DNA of 7,155 nt from Chrysiogenia bacterium (GTDB lineage Bacteria; JAGRBM01): NCBI GenBank assembly GCA_020434085.1, contig JAGRBM010000564.1, forward strand, positions 1 through 7,155, read 5' to 3'. Both the position numbers and the translations under genes were made by a program. Shown piece by piece: positions 1 to 6,906 of this stretch. Position 1 is the stretch's first letter, and every line of letters begins with the position of its first letter. The notes below the pieces were generated by a model, which saw only the letters and a list, made by a program, of their open reading frames with translations, made no database searches and was not told the DNA's origin.

Positions 1-4
1 CAGC

Positions 5-9
5 AGGAG
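5..9 (+). promoter_or_regulatory. Ribosome binding site of leuB
   Basis: AGGAG, 9 bases before the GTG at 19. It is the reason for choosing this GTG, since no ATG lies nearby in frame. Confidence 0.75.
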
Positions 10-18
10 CCAGCAACC

Positions 19-1119
19 GTGACGACCCAGTACAAGCTCGCACTTCTTCCCGGAGACGGGATCGGTCCCGAAGTCATCGAAAGTGCCGTGGAGTGCCTCC
101 AGAAGGCCGCGCCGCTCGATGACCTGGAATTCTCGCTCACCGAGTACAAGGTCGGCGGCTGCGCCCTGGATGCCTACAAGGTTCCGCTTCGCGATGGTGA
201 TCTTGAAGAAGTGAAGAAGGCCGACAGCGTCCTGCTGGGCGCCGTTGGCGGTCCCAAGTGGGAAGGCCTCGACTACGCGATCCGTCCTGAGCGCGCGCTG
301 CTTCGTCTTCGCGCCGAGCTCGAACTCTTTGCGAACCTTCGCCCGGCCACCGTGTTTCCCGAGACGATCGACGCCTCGGCGTTAAAGCGCGAGGTGGTCG
401 AGGGCATCGATATCATGGTGTTGCGCGAGCTCACCGGCGGGATCTATTTCGGCACGCCCAAGGGCGTGGACACCGATCCCGACGGCAACCGCCGCGGCGT
501 GAACACGATGGTCTACACCGAGCCCGAGATCGAGCGTATCGCCCGTCTGGCATTCGAAATGGCGCGTCAGCGTCGCGGCAAGGTGACCAGCGTGGACAAG
601 GCTAACGTGCTCGAAGTGACCGAGCTCTGGCGCGACATCGTGACGAAGCTTCACAAGGACGAATATTCCGACGTCGAGCTCAACCACATGTACGTCGACA
701 ACGCGGCGATGCAGCTCATTCGCAACCCGCGCCAGTTTGACGTGCTGGTGACCGGCAATCTCTTTGGCGACATCCTCTCCGACGAGGCGGCCATGCTGAC
801 CGGTTCGATCGGCCTGCTTCCCAGCGCTTCGCTGGGCAAGGCGAAAGAGGGCGGGGGCCCGCGCCTTGGCATGTACGAGCCCGTGCACGGCAGCGCCCCG
901 GACATCGCGGGGCAGGACAAGGCCAACCCCATCGCCACCGTGCTATCGGTGGCGATGATGCTGCGCTATTCCTTCGGCGTGAGCAAATCCGCCGAAGCGA
1001 TCGAAAAAGCCGTTTCGAAGGTGCTGGCCGAGGGCTATCGCACCGCCGACATCGCCGAGCCCGGCGCGAAGATCGTGGGCACCAAAGAAATCGGTAAAGC
1101 CCTCGTCGACGCCATCTGA
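19..1119 (+). CDS. leuB: 3-isopropylmalate dehydrogenase
   Basis: Cytoplasmic enzyme of leucine synthesis that oxidises and decarboxylates (2R,3S)-3-isopropylmalate to 2-oxoisocaproate with NAD+ and a divalent metal. The 366-residue product has the usual length and all family landmarks: the N-terminal [11 protein letters not shown] (9-19), GAVGGPKW (74-81), substrate arginines R98, R108 and R136 (in [10 protein letters not shown]), Y143, K194 in SVDKANVLE, metal-binding D227, D251 and D255 ([21 protein letters not shown]), and the NAD loop [18 protein letters not shown] (287-304). Residue roles come from the family. The start is a GTG, chosen because AGGAG lies 9 bases upstream and the conserved N-terminus begins four codons in. 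Only 18 bases of upstream sequence are visible, so its promoter and any leuCD partners lie outside. asd follows after 56 bases with no terminator, so the two are probably cotranscribed. Confidence 0.97.
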   Translation: MTTQYKLALLPGDGIGPEVIESAVECLQKAAPLDDLEFSLTEYKVGGCALDAYKVPLRDGDLEEVKKADSVLLGAVGGPKWEGLDYAIRPERALLRLRAELELFANLRPATVFPETIDASALKREVVEGIDIMVLRELTGGIYFGTPKGVDTDPDGNRRGVNTMVYTEPEIERIARLAFEMARQRRGKVTSVDKANVLEVTELWRDIVTKLHKDEYSDVELNHMYVDNAAMQLIRNPRQFDVLVTGNLFGDILSDEAAMLTGSIGLLPSASLGKAKEGGGPRLGMYEPVHGSAPDIAGQDKANPIATVLSVAMMLRYSFGVSKSAEAIEKAVSKVLAEGYRTADIAEPGAKIVGTKEIGKALVDAI

Positions 1120-1175
1120 TCAAGTCTTGCCAACTCTCCCGATGACAGGGATACAAGCCAAAGGTTAAGGAGTAC

Positions 1176-2198
1176 ATGAAGAAGGAAAGCTACAACGTCG
1201 CCGTCGCCGGTGCCACGGGAGCCGTGGGCCGCCAAATGCTGCAGGTGCTCGAGGAGAGGAATTTCCCCGTGGCCACTTTGAAGCCGCTCGCTTCGTCCCG
1301 CTCGGCCGGGACCACCGTCGAGTTCAAGGGCAAGGAAGTGACCGTGCAGGAGCTCACTGCCAATAGTTTTGACGACGTGGACGTGGCCCTCTTCTCTCCG
1401 GGCGGCGCTGTGAGCCAGGAGTTTGCTCCCATCGCGGGCAAGGCCGGCGCGGTCGTCATCGACAACACGAGCGCTTTCCGCATGGACCCGGATGTGCCGC
1501 TCGTCGTGCCGGAGGTCAATCCCGGCGCAATTGCCGGCTATACCAAGCGCAACATCATCGCCAACCCCAACTGCTCGACGATCCAGATGGTCGTGGCCCT
1601 CAAGCCGCTCCACGACGCCGCAAAGATCAAGCGCGTGATCGTCTCCACCTACCAGAGCGTCTCTGGCGCGGGGCAGAAGGGGATTGAGGAACTCTCAAAC
1701 CAGACGAAGGATCTGCTGGCCATGAAGGAAGTGAAGTGTGAGAAGTTCGCGCACCGCATCGCCTTCAACTGCCTGCCGCACATCGATGTCTTCCAGGAAA
1801 ATGGTTACACCAAGGAAGAGATGAAGATGACGCTGGAGACCAAGAAGATCCTGGGCGATGAGTCGGTGATCGTCTCCGCCACGGCGGTTCGCGTGCCCGT
1901 CTTCTACAGCCACTCGGAGTCGATCACCATCGAGACCGAGAAGAAGCTCACCGCCGATCAGGTGCGCGAGATTCTCTCGAAAGCGCCGGGCGTGATCGTC
2001 CAGGACGATCCGGCCAACAACGTCTACCCGCTCGCCAGTGAGGCGGCCGGCCACGACGAGACCTACGTAGGTCGCATCCGCGAGGACCTGGCCTTCGAAA
2101 ACGGCATCACCATGTGGGTGGTGGCCGACAACATCCGCAAGGGCGCGGCTACCAACGCGGTGCAGATCGCCGAGCGGCTGATTCAGGATTACCTGTGA
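1176..2198 (+). CDS. asd: Aspartate-semialdehyde dehydrogenase
   Basis: Reduces L-aspartyl-4-phosphate to aspartate-4-semialdehyde with NADPH, the branch point to lysine/diaminopimelate, threonine and methionine; cytoplasmic. The 340-residue product carries the NADP-binding GATGAVG (12-18), [20 protein letters not shown] (94-113), the catalytic cysteine C133 in [12 protein letters not shown] (163-166), and R239 and H246 in the RVPVFYSH motif that binds substrate and acts as acid/base. It lacks the long insertions of the enterobacterial type and looks like the common shorter bacterial form. The ATG is preceded by AAGGAG at 1167-1172, only 3 bases away, a rather tight spacing; no better in-frame start exists. 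leuB ends 56 bases upstream with no hairpin between, and a rho-independent terminator begins 19 bases after the stop. Confidence 0.97.
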   Translation: MKKESYNVAVAGATGAVGRQMLQVLEERNFPVATLKPLASSRSAGTTVEFKGKEVTVQELTANSFDDVDVALFSPGGAVSQEFAPIAGKAGAVVIDNTSAFRMDPDVPLVVPEVNPGAIAGYTKRNIIANPNCSTIQMVVALKPLHDAAKIKRVIVSTYQSVSGAGQKGIEELSNQTKDLLAMKEVKCEKFAHRIAFNCLPHIDVFQENGYTKEEMKMTLETKKILGDESVIVSATAVRVPVFYSHSESITIETEKKLTADQVREILSKAPGVIVQDDPANNVYPLASEAAGHDETYVGRIREDLAFENGITMWVVADNIRKGAATNAVQIAERLIQDYL

Positions 2199-2217
2199 GC
2201 TTTGAACTCGCACCAGG

Positions 2218-2247
2218 AACGGGCGGCCACGAGGCCGCCCGTTTGTT
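2218..2247 (+). terminator. Rho-independent terminator after asd
   Basis: An 11-base-pair perfect stem (AACGGGCGGCC at 2218-2228 with GGCCGCCCGTT at 2233-2243), a 4-base ACGA loop and a short T-rich tail (TTTGTT, 2242-2247). It closes the leuB-asd unit. The tail is broken by a G, so some read-through into the downstream exported genes is possible. Confidence 0.8.
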
Positions 2248-2299
2248 ATGGGCCGGGATTTTCCCGCGCCGGGCTATCGCGCCCGGGCCGGGCGTGCGC

Positions 2300-2305
2300 T
2301 ATTGT
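2300..2305 (+). promoter_or_regulatory. Possible -10 element just before the exported-protein gene
   Basis: TATTGT keeps the key T1, A2 and T6 of a sigma-70 -10 box. Its surroundings (GTGC before, TCGC after) resemble those of the clear rplM -10 (GTGC..TATGAT..CGC). No -35 is visible at the expected distance. Initiation about 7 bases downstream would be at about 2312, almost on the ATG at 2315, giving a nearly leaderless message, which fits the absence of a Shine-Dalgarno sequence there. This is a weak prediction; the remainder of 2248-2314 shows only a GC-rich inverted repeat at 2278-2296. Confidence 0.25.
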
Positions 2306-2314
2306 TCGCACTCC

Positions 2315-4309
2315 ATGAAGCGATTTTGGCAAATCGGGGCACTTGCGGCCGTCTTGGCGCTCTCTCTGGGGGTAAGCGCCGCCCGCGCCGAGCCCCAGAA
2401 CGTGGCGAGCCCCATTACCCTCACCGGAGCGGTGACAACCGCCGTCTACGCCCAGGGCGCGGGCGAGGCGCAGCTCTTACTCGTCGCTGACAGCGCCAAT
2501 GACCAGCTTCGCACGGTGGAAGTGCGTACCGGCAAGGAAATCACCGCCGCGGCGCTGGACCTCTCCATCGGGTGCAACCCGCAGGATCTGCTCGTCTCCG
2601 GCGGAACCCTCTATGTTGCCTGCATGGACCTCGACCTCGTTGAGCTCGTCGATGTCTCGGGCTTCGGGTTGCCGACGCCGTCACTGAGCTCACTGGAAAC
2701 CGTAGACGTCGGCGATGGTCCGAGCCGCCTGCTGATCGCAGGCAACGGGGCGGACGACTACCTCATCGTACAGAACACCGCCGAGAAATCGGCCAGCGTG
2801 ATCTCGCTCTCCAGCATGAATGCGCCCATCGCGATCAATGCCGACAACAGTACGGAGACCGTGGGCGCGCCGGTGAACGTGCGGCTCTGCGGCGCGGACG
2901 CCGACCCGGTAAACCGCGGCACGCCGGTCGGACTCGGTGTGGGATTTGAGCGAATCTACGCGGGCTGCGACGACGGCGTCGTCAGTTGGTTCGATCCGTT
3001 CAACAACATGAATTTCTCGCTGAGCGCGGAGATCCCGCCACTCAGCACAGGCGCTCTGACGGCGGCTTTTGGCCGGGCGGGTGAGCACGGCCTGTTCCTG
3101 CAGGCATCCGATGGCGCTCTCTACGTAATCGATCTCTCGGAAGCGGAACTCGGCGGCACTGCCATTGCGCAAGTGCTCTTTAATGACGGAAGCGACAACT
3201 ACAGTGTTGCCGGCCCGGCCTCACCGCGTGGGCTGCTTACGTTCTTTGATGCGGAGACCGGCAGCCGTTGGCTGGCGTTGCTCGGCGCTGCTCGGCTTGA
3301 TCTCTTCGACGTCGGTGATCTGGGTGACGTTGTTTACACGCCCCCGATGAGCCGCGCGGCTGATGCGCAACTGACCACGGGGCTCTCGAGCATCGGGGCA
3401 AACGCGGTACGCCCGGGTTTCGGTTCGGGCAATCTATTCGTGCCGACAGGTACGGCGGACATCAATGTCATTTTTGCCGGGCCGGTGCCTGCATTTGCAT
3501 CGTCGGGGCTTGCGATTTCGAGCCTGGACACACCCGGGGCGAGCCCGGCTTTGCCCTTGGTTGAAACCTGTGCGGCGGATTTCCCCGGTGCGGATCTTGA
3601 GATCCCCTGGGACGCAAGCGCGAGTGAAGATGTTGCCGGTTGCTCCGCGACGCTTGCCAAGTCTCCACCCTCTGAAGCCTCGCTTACTTGTGATACGAGC
3701 ACTGTGAAAACAGGTACCGCGACGGTTAACCCGGCGGATATTGCCGACGTGATCGGCAGCTCTGAAGAAGCGGCGCTGTATTTCACGCTCGAAGATGCCG
3801 AAGGGAATCCGGGGTTTGGGCAAACTTCAATCCTGCTCGATGGCGGGCGCCCGATGGCGCCCACGGGCCTTTCCGGTACTCTCATCAACGGCGTTCTCTC
3901 GCTGAGCTGGGACGTGGCGCTGGATGCAGGCGATCCGCTCGACAGCGGTGTGCGCTCCTACGTGGTGCGAATTCAGCGAAGCTCCGGCGCACCCGACATT
4001 ATTCTGGATGAGATGACGGAAACATCGCTGACCGGCACGCTGCAGCAACTGGACCCCGCCGCGCCGATTCTGCTCGGGAGCGAGACGCTCACGCTGAGCG
4101 TCGCGTCCTGCGACAACGTCGGCAATGCCTCCGCGGATTTCAGCACCCCGGAAGTGCTCAGCGTTGTTCTGGTCGGTGCCGCGGCGAACGCCGGTGAAAC
4201 CGGCGGCTGCGTCATTGGCTCGACCGATGCCGGGTTGCTCCCGCTGGCCCTGATGGCCGCGCTGGCGGGTTTTGCCTTGCTGTATCGGCGGAGGTCGGCG
4301 CGCCGATGA
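2315..4309 (+). CDS. Exported propeller-like protein with GGC-type CTERM anchor
   Basis: Predicted surface or periplasmic protein of 664 residues with no recognised enzymatic motif. A signal peptide spans 1-25 (MKRF, hydrophobic core, cleavage after ARA). Residues about 50-340 hold repeated strand-rich units such as LLLVADSANDQL, GTLYVACMDLDLVELVDV and GALYVIDLSEAEL, like a YVTN/beta-propeller fold. Residues about 418-508 look like an Ig-type domain with three cysteines, and about 509-625 like a fibronectin-III domain (APTGLSG, LSLSWDV, ASCDNVGNAS). The end is a tripartite tail: GGC (630-632), a hydrophobic helix (641-657), then RRRSARR. There are eight cysteines in the mature body plus C632. 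The frame stays open upstream into asd, but the ATG at 2315 is chosen because the signal peptide begins there; no Shine-Dalgarno is visible. The stop overlaps the next start by 4 bases. Function unknown; the pairing suggests it works with the downstream barrel. Confidence 0.8.
   Translation: MKRFWQIGALAAVLALSLGVSAARAEPQNVASPITLTGAVTTAVYAQGAGEAQLLLVADSANDQLRTVEVRTGKEITAAALDLSIGCNPQDLLVSGGTLYVACMDLDLVELVDVSGFGLPTPSLSSLETVDVGDGPSRLLIAGNGADDYLIVQNTAEKSASVISLSSMNAPIAINADNSTETVGAPVNVRLCGADADPVNRGTPVGLGVGFERIYAGCDDGVVSWFDPFNNMNFSLSAEIPPLSTGALTAAFGRAGEHGLFLQASDGALYVIDLSEAELGGTAIAQVLFNDGSDNYSVAGPASPRGLLTFFDAETGSRWLALLGAARLDLFDVGDLGDVVYTPPMSRAADAQLTTGLSSIGANAVRPGFGSGNLFVPTGTADINVIFAGPVPAFASSGLAISSLDTPGASPALPLVETCAADFPGADLEIPWDASASEDVAGCSATLAKSPPSEASLTCDTSTVKTGTATVNPADIADVIGSSEEAALYFTLEDAEGNPGFGQTSILLDGGRPMAPTGLSGTLINGVLSLSWDVALDAGDPLDSGVRSYVVRIQRSSGAPDIILDEMTETSLTGTLQQLDPAAPILLGSETLTLSVASCDNVGNASADFSTPEVLSVVLVGAAANAGETGGCVIGSTDAGLLPLALMAALAGFALLYRRRSARR
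4202..4306 (+). other. C-terminal protein-sorting signal (GGC-TM-Arg) within the exported protein
   Basis: These codons encode G630, G631, C632, a short polar spacer (VIGSTD), a hydrophobic stretch (641-657) and the basic end RRRSARR. The layout matches the cysteine-containing CTERM sorting signals known from MYXO-CTERM, JDVT-CTERM and Synerg-CTERM proteins, which are thought to be cut by a dedicated intramembrane protease and anchored through the cysteine. Which class it belongs to cannot be settled by eye, and no sorting protease gene lies in this window. Confidence 0.65.
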
Positions 4310-5019
4310 TCCGTCGAATTCTCATCGTGGCGGTGCTCGTGCTGGGCATCGTGATGAGCCTTGCTCCGGGCGCGCAGGCGGGAGCGGTGAAGCGTCGGGG
4401 CGGTCCGTTTCACGTTTTCACCTCGTTCAAGGGTGGTGTCTACCTGCCGCGCGCGGACAGCAACAACCCCGGCACGCAGGATATCAAGGATATTTATGGC
4501 AAGGCCGACTACCTGCTCTCGATGCGGGTGGGCGTGGTTGCCGACGACGGCACGTTCGGCGTGCGCGGTTCCTGGACCATTCCCGGAACGCTCGCGCTCT
4601 CGGTCGAGGGCAGTTTCTATCGCGCATCGGGATCCGACATCAATTCGCCCACTACCGATCTGGTCCTTTACATGGTTCCGGTGACAGTGGGCCTTGAATA
4701 CGGATTCCGCTACAGCGAGGAGCAGCTTCTCGTGCCCTATGTCGGGGTCGGATATGGCGGCGTGTATTTCCGGGAAACACTGCGCGGTCCGATCAACCAG
4801 AAGCTCGACGGCGGGCGCTTCGGCTGGAGTGCCGAGGCCGGGCTCCGTATCCTTCTCGACAGCTTCGATCGTGCGGCCGAGCGATCCTTCCAGCACTCGG
4901 TGGGCGTTACCAATACCTTCGTGGACTTTCGTATGCGCTACCAGTCGATCAATGGATTCGACACCGGATTCGACTTCACAGGCCTCGCTTTCGATGGCGG
5001 TCTCACGGTCGAGTTCTAG
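4306..5019 (+). CDS. Outer-membrane beta-barrel protein, resembles MXAN_2562 family
   Basis: Predicted integral outer-membrane protein of 237 residues. It has a signal peptide (1-25, MIRR, hydrophobic core, cleavage after AQA), then amphipathic strands with glycine and aromatic residues, and ends GGLTVEF, with the terminal phenylalanine that the BAM machinery recognises. Landmarks are FKGGVYLPRADSN (41-53), KDIYGK (61-66), LVPYVGVGYGGVYF (142-155), FGWSAEAGLRILLDSFD (172-188), GVTNTF (200-205) and the closing strand. From memory of the family, the order of a FKFGxYxPxxD strand, a KDxFG loop, a VPYxxxGxG strand, a GWxxxxGxxLLLDxxDP segment, a GVxxTY strand and a terminal GLxLEF matches the MXAN_2562 barrels of myxobacteria; this needs a profile search. 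The start ATG overlaps the preceding stop (ATGA), implying translational coupling. A porin-like or structural role is possible; no substrate can be named. Confidence 0.8.
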   Translation: MIRRILIVAVLVLGIVMSLAPGAQAGAVKRRGGPFHVFTSFKGGVYLPRADSNNPGTQDIKDIYGKADYLLSMRVGVVADDGTFGVRGSWTIPGTLALSVEGSFYRASGSDINSPTTDLVLYMVPVTVGLEYGFRYSEEQLLVPYVGVGYGGVYFRETLRGPINQKLDGGRFGWSAEAGLRILLDSFDRAAERSFQHSVGVTNTFVDFRMRYQSINGFDTGFDFTGLAFDGGLTVEF

Positions 5020-5040
5020 GCGCGCCGCGCTCATCCCCTC

Positions 5041-5838
5041 ATGCGCAACATTGCCCTCCTGATCGAGTATGACGGCACCGCGTACGCGGGCTGGCAGATT
5101 CAGGAGAACGCGCGCACCATCCAGCAGGCGGTCGAAGAAGAGATCACGGCGCTCTGCCGCGCGCCGGTTCGCATCCATGGCGCCGGCCGCACCGATGCGG
5201 GCGTGCATGCCGAGGGGCAGGTCTGTACCTTCCAGACGGACGTCGACCTGCCGATGAGCGCATTCTCCCTGGGCCTGAACACGAAACTTCCCCCCGACGT
5301 GCGCGTGCTCGAGGCACGCAAGATGCCCGCCGAGTTCCACGCGCGCTTCAGCGCGAAACGAAAATGCTACATCTATCGCGTGCTGGCGCGTCCGGTGGGC
5401 TCGGCGCTGCTGCGCGATCGTGCCTGGCATGTGCGCCACGAAGTGGACTGGCCGGCGGTGCGGGCCGCGCTCGGCGATTTTATCGGCGAGCACGACTTTG
5501 CCGCCTTCCAGTCGAGCGGTGCGGACACGACCACCACCGTGCGCGAGATATTCAGCGCCGACTACGCGGTGCGCGGCCCCGTCCACGAATTTCGCTTCGT
5601 GGGGAGCGGATTTCTCAAGGGGCAGGTGCGCTCGATGGTCGGAACGCTCATCGAAATCGGGCTGGGAAAACTGCCCGCCGGGCACATCGAGAGCCTTCTG
5701 AGCCGCCCGGATCGGGCCGGAGCGGGCACCACGGCGCCGCCGCAGGGCCTCACCATGGCCTGGGTGGACTTCGGGGAGGGGCCCTGGGTCGCTCCCGGTG
5801 GCGGGATTTCCTCTGTAATTTCAGACATTTCTGGCTGA
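5041..5838 (+). CDS. truA: tRNA pseudouridine(38-40) synthase
   Basis: Converts uridines 38, 39 and 40 of the tRNA anticodon stem-loop to pseudouridine; cytoplasmic. The 265-residue product opens with [14 protein letters not shown] (8-21) and holds the catalytic aspartate D52 in [21 protein letters not shown] (108-114, Y110 probably the conserved stacking tyrosine), the [10 protein letters not shown] region, and [12 protein letters not shown] (196-207) near the end; APPQGL (243-248) marks the usual C-terminal strand. About 17 residues beyond the usual end (after WVDFGEG) look unconserved, and their codons are more AT-rich. The ATG at 5041 has no Shine-Dalgarno, but it lies 21 bases after the barrel gene's stop, so coupling is likely. 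No hairpin terminator is evident after the stop; the rplM promoter begins 23 bases later. Confidence 0.96.
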   Translation: MRNIALLIEYDGTAYAGWQIQENARTIQQAVEEEITALCRAPVRIHGAGRTDAGVHAEGQVCTFQTDVDLPMSAFSLGLNTKLPPDVRVLEARKMPAEFHARFSAKRKCYIYRVLARPVGSALLRDRAWHVRHEVDWPAVRAALGDFIGEHDFAAFQSSGADTTTTVREIFSADYAVRGPVHEFRFVGSGFLKGQVRSMVGTLIEIGLGKLPAGHIESLLSRPDRAGAGTTAPPQGLTMAWVDFGEGPWVAPGGGISSVISDISG

Positions 5839-5861
5839 TTTTCGGCGTTTTCCGATCCTGC

Positions 5862-5890
5862 TTGACACCCCCCGGTGCTGTGCTTATGAT
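5862..5890 (+). promoter_or_regulatory. Sigma-70 promoter of rplM-rpsI
   Basis: A perfect -35 TTGACA (5862-5867), a 17-base spacer and a -10 TATGAT (5885-5890, five of six consensus bases) directed at rplM. The expected transcription start is about 5897, leaving a leader of about 67 bases. This is the clearest promoter in the window and suits a highly expressed ribosomal protein operon. Confidence 0.88.
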
Positions 5891-5902
5891 CGCGGCCTCG
5901 CT

Positions 5903-5940
5903 GGGGACCGGCCTGCGATCAGCGCATGCCTCTAAACCCC
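5903..5940 (+). promoter_or_regulatory. Foldable 5' leader of rplM, possible autoregulatory RNA
   Basis: Inside the leader an inner hairpin can form: GGC (5910-5912) and TGCG (5914-5917) pair with CGCA (5923-5926) and GCC (5928-5930) around one C-T mismatch and an ATCAG loop. It is framed by GGGG (5903-5906) and CCCC (5937-5940). The fold ends 23 bases before the start codon. L13 is known to repress its own operon in E. coli, and an L13 leader RNA is described in Firmicutes; whether this structure does the same is inference from position and folding only. Confidence 0.35.
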
Positions 5941-5963
5941 GGGAACGACTTGGGAAAATAGTG

Positions 5964-6401
5964 ATGCAGACGAAAAGTACACCCTTCGCCAAGACTGGCG
6001 AGATTGAACGAAACTGGTTCCACGTCGACGCCGACGGTGAAGTGTTGGGCCGTCTTGCCACCCGGATCGCGATGGTCCTCAAGGGCAAGCACAAGCCGCA
6101 GTTCACCCCGCACATCGACACCGGTGATTTCATCGTCGTGACGAACGTCGAGAAGATCAAGCTGACCGGCAACAAGTGGGCCGACAAGATGTATTACCGC
6201 TACTCGGGTTATGTTGGCGGCCTCAAGGAGACCACGGCGGCCGAGCTTCGCGAGCGTCATCCCGAGGACATCCTGCGGCTTGCGGTGAAGCGCATGCTTC
6301 CCAACACGCCGCTGCATCGCAAGATGCTGACCAAGCTCAAGATCTACGCGGGAACCGATCACCCGCATTCGGCGCAGAAGCCCGCGCCCCTTCCCCGCTA
6401 A
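5964..6401 (+). CDS. rplM: 50S ribosomal protein L13
   Basis: Early-assembly protein of the large ribosomal subunit that binds 23S rRNA. The 145 residues match the family length (about 142) and show its motifs: [20 protein letters not shown] (17-36), [18 protein letters not shown] (39-56), KIKLTGNK (64-71), [13 protein letters not shown] (77-89), and the C-terminal [20 protein letters not shown] with HPHSAQKP. The frame remains open far upstream into truA, but ATG 5964 is the sensible start: it follows the promoter and leader and gives the normal N-terminus. The adjacent GTG at 5961 would add one residue. The ribosome site is weak (GGGA at 5952-5955, 8 bases away). rpsI follows after 29 bases in the conserved rplM-rpsI pair. 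Confidence 0.97.
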   Translation: MQTKSTPFAKTGEIERNWFHVDADGEVLGRLATRIAMVLKGKHKPQFTPHIDTGDFIVVTNVEKIKLTGNKWADKMYYRYSGYVGGLKETTAAELRERHPEDILRLAVKRMLPNTPLHRKMLTKLKIYAGTDHPHSAQKPAPLPR

Positions 6402-6416
6402 GCGCGGCGATACTGT

Positions 6417-6421
6417 AGGAG
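6417..6421 (+). promoter_or_regulatory. Ribosome binding site of rpsI
   Basis: AGGAG followed by AGAG, 9 bases before the ATG at 6431. It is much stronger than the site in front of rplM. Confidence 0.8.
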
Positions 6422-6430
6422 AGAGAACCC

Positions 6431-6826
6431 ATGGCGGCTCCCAAAGCAATCCAGACCACCGGCCGGCGCAAGCGCTCGGTCGCGCGCGTTCGCCTTCTTC
6501 CCGGCGACGGCAAGATCTTCATCAACCGCAAGCCCTCGGATGAGTATCTGACCCGCGACACCGCGAAGATGATCGTCCGTCAGCCGCTGGACCTGACCAA
6601 CACGAACACCAGCTTCGACATTCACGTCAACGTCCGCGGTGGCGGCATGTCGGGCCAGGCCGACGCGATCAAGCACGGGATTTCCCGCGCGCTGATCACG
6701 GCCAACCCGGAGCTCCGCGGTCCGCTCAAGAAGGCCGGCTTCCTCACCCGCGATCCTCGCGAAGTTGAGCGTAAGAAGTACGGCCAGCACAAGGCGCGCA
6801 AGAGCACCCAGTTCTCCAAGCGCTAA
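6431..6826 (+). CDS. rpsI: 30S ribosomal protein S9
   Basis: Small-subunit ribosomal protein of the head domain, whose basic C-terminal tail reaches toward the P-site tRNA. The 131 residues (family about 130) contain [14 protein letters not shown] (9-22), [11 protein letters not shown] (25-35), [19 protein letters not shown] (70-88), [14 protein letters not shown] and the closing [11 protein letters not shown] with the invariant terminal arginine, R131. It is the second gene of the rplM-rpsI operon, with 29 bases between them and its own strong ribosome site, and is followed 26 bases after the stop by a strong terminator. Confidence 0.97.
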   Translation: MAAPKAIQTTGRRKRSVARVRLLPGDGKIFINRKPSDEYLTRDTAKMIVRQPLDLTNTNTSFDIHVNVRGGGMSGQADAIKHGISRALITANPELRGPLKKAGFLTRDPREVERKKYGQHKARKSTQFSKR

Positions 6827-6852
6827 GTCGCACCAACACCAGCGAACTATGC

Positions 6853-6887
6853 AAAGGGGGCGACACACAGTCGCCCCCTTTCTTTTT
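6853..6887 (+). terminator. Strong rho-independent terminator after rpsI
   Basis: A perfect 12-base-pair stem (AAAGGGGGCGAC at 6853-6864 with GTCGCCCCCTTT at 6870-6881), an ACACA loop and a T-rich tail TTTCTTTTT (6879-6887). It ends the rplM-rpsI transcript. On the opposite strand only a short T run follows the stem, so it should act mainly in the + direction. Confidence 0.93.
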
Positions 6888-6893
6888 GATCGA

Positions 6894-6899
6894 AGAGGA
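6894..6899 (+). promoter_or_regulatory. Ribosome binding site of argC
   Basis: AGAGGA, 7 bases before the ATG at 6907. It supports this start. Confidence 0.7.
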
Positions 6900-6906
6900 C
6901 AAACTC

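Noticed and set aside
382-888. Minus-strand open frame inside leuB
   Set aside because: Antisense shadow of a conserved gene; its product has no recognisable domain.
1120-1175. Possible promoter or terminator between leuB and asd
   Set aside because: No hairpin with a T run and no paired -35/-10 boxes were found in the 56 bases; simple cotranscription explains the gap.
2114-2314. In-frame N-terminal extension of the exported protein starting inside asd
   Set aside because: The extension crosses the asd stop and terminator, is low-complexity and Arg/Gly-rich, and would bury the signal peptide that starts at 2315.
3973-5685. Open frame of 570 codons on the minus strand opposite the exported pair and truA
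   Set aside because: It is antisense to three well-supported genes, has no family motif, and has a composition rich in Arg, His, Ala and Glu typical of antisense frames in GC-rich genes.
5839-5861. Terminator after truA
   Set aside because: The stretch has T runs (ATTTTC, GTTTTCC) but no convincing stem before them.
5364-5963. Long in-frame extension upstream of rplM
   Set aside because: It overlaps truA in another frame and crosses the rplM promoter and leader; L13 normally starts near residue 1 of the 5964 ATG.
6884-6889. TTTGAT as a -10 box for argC
   Set aside because: The second base is not A and no -35 is in register; these bases belong to the terminator tail.
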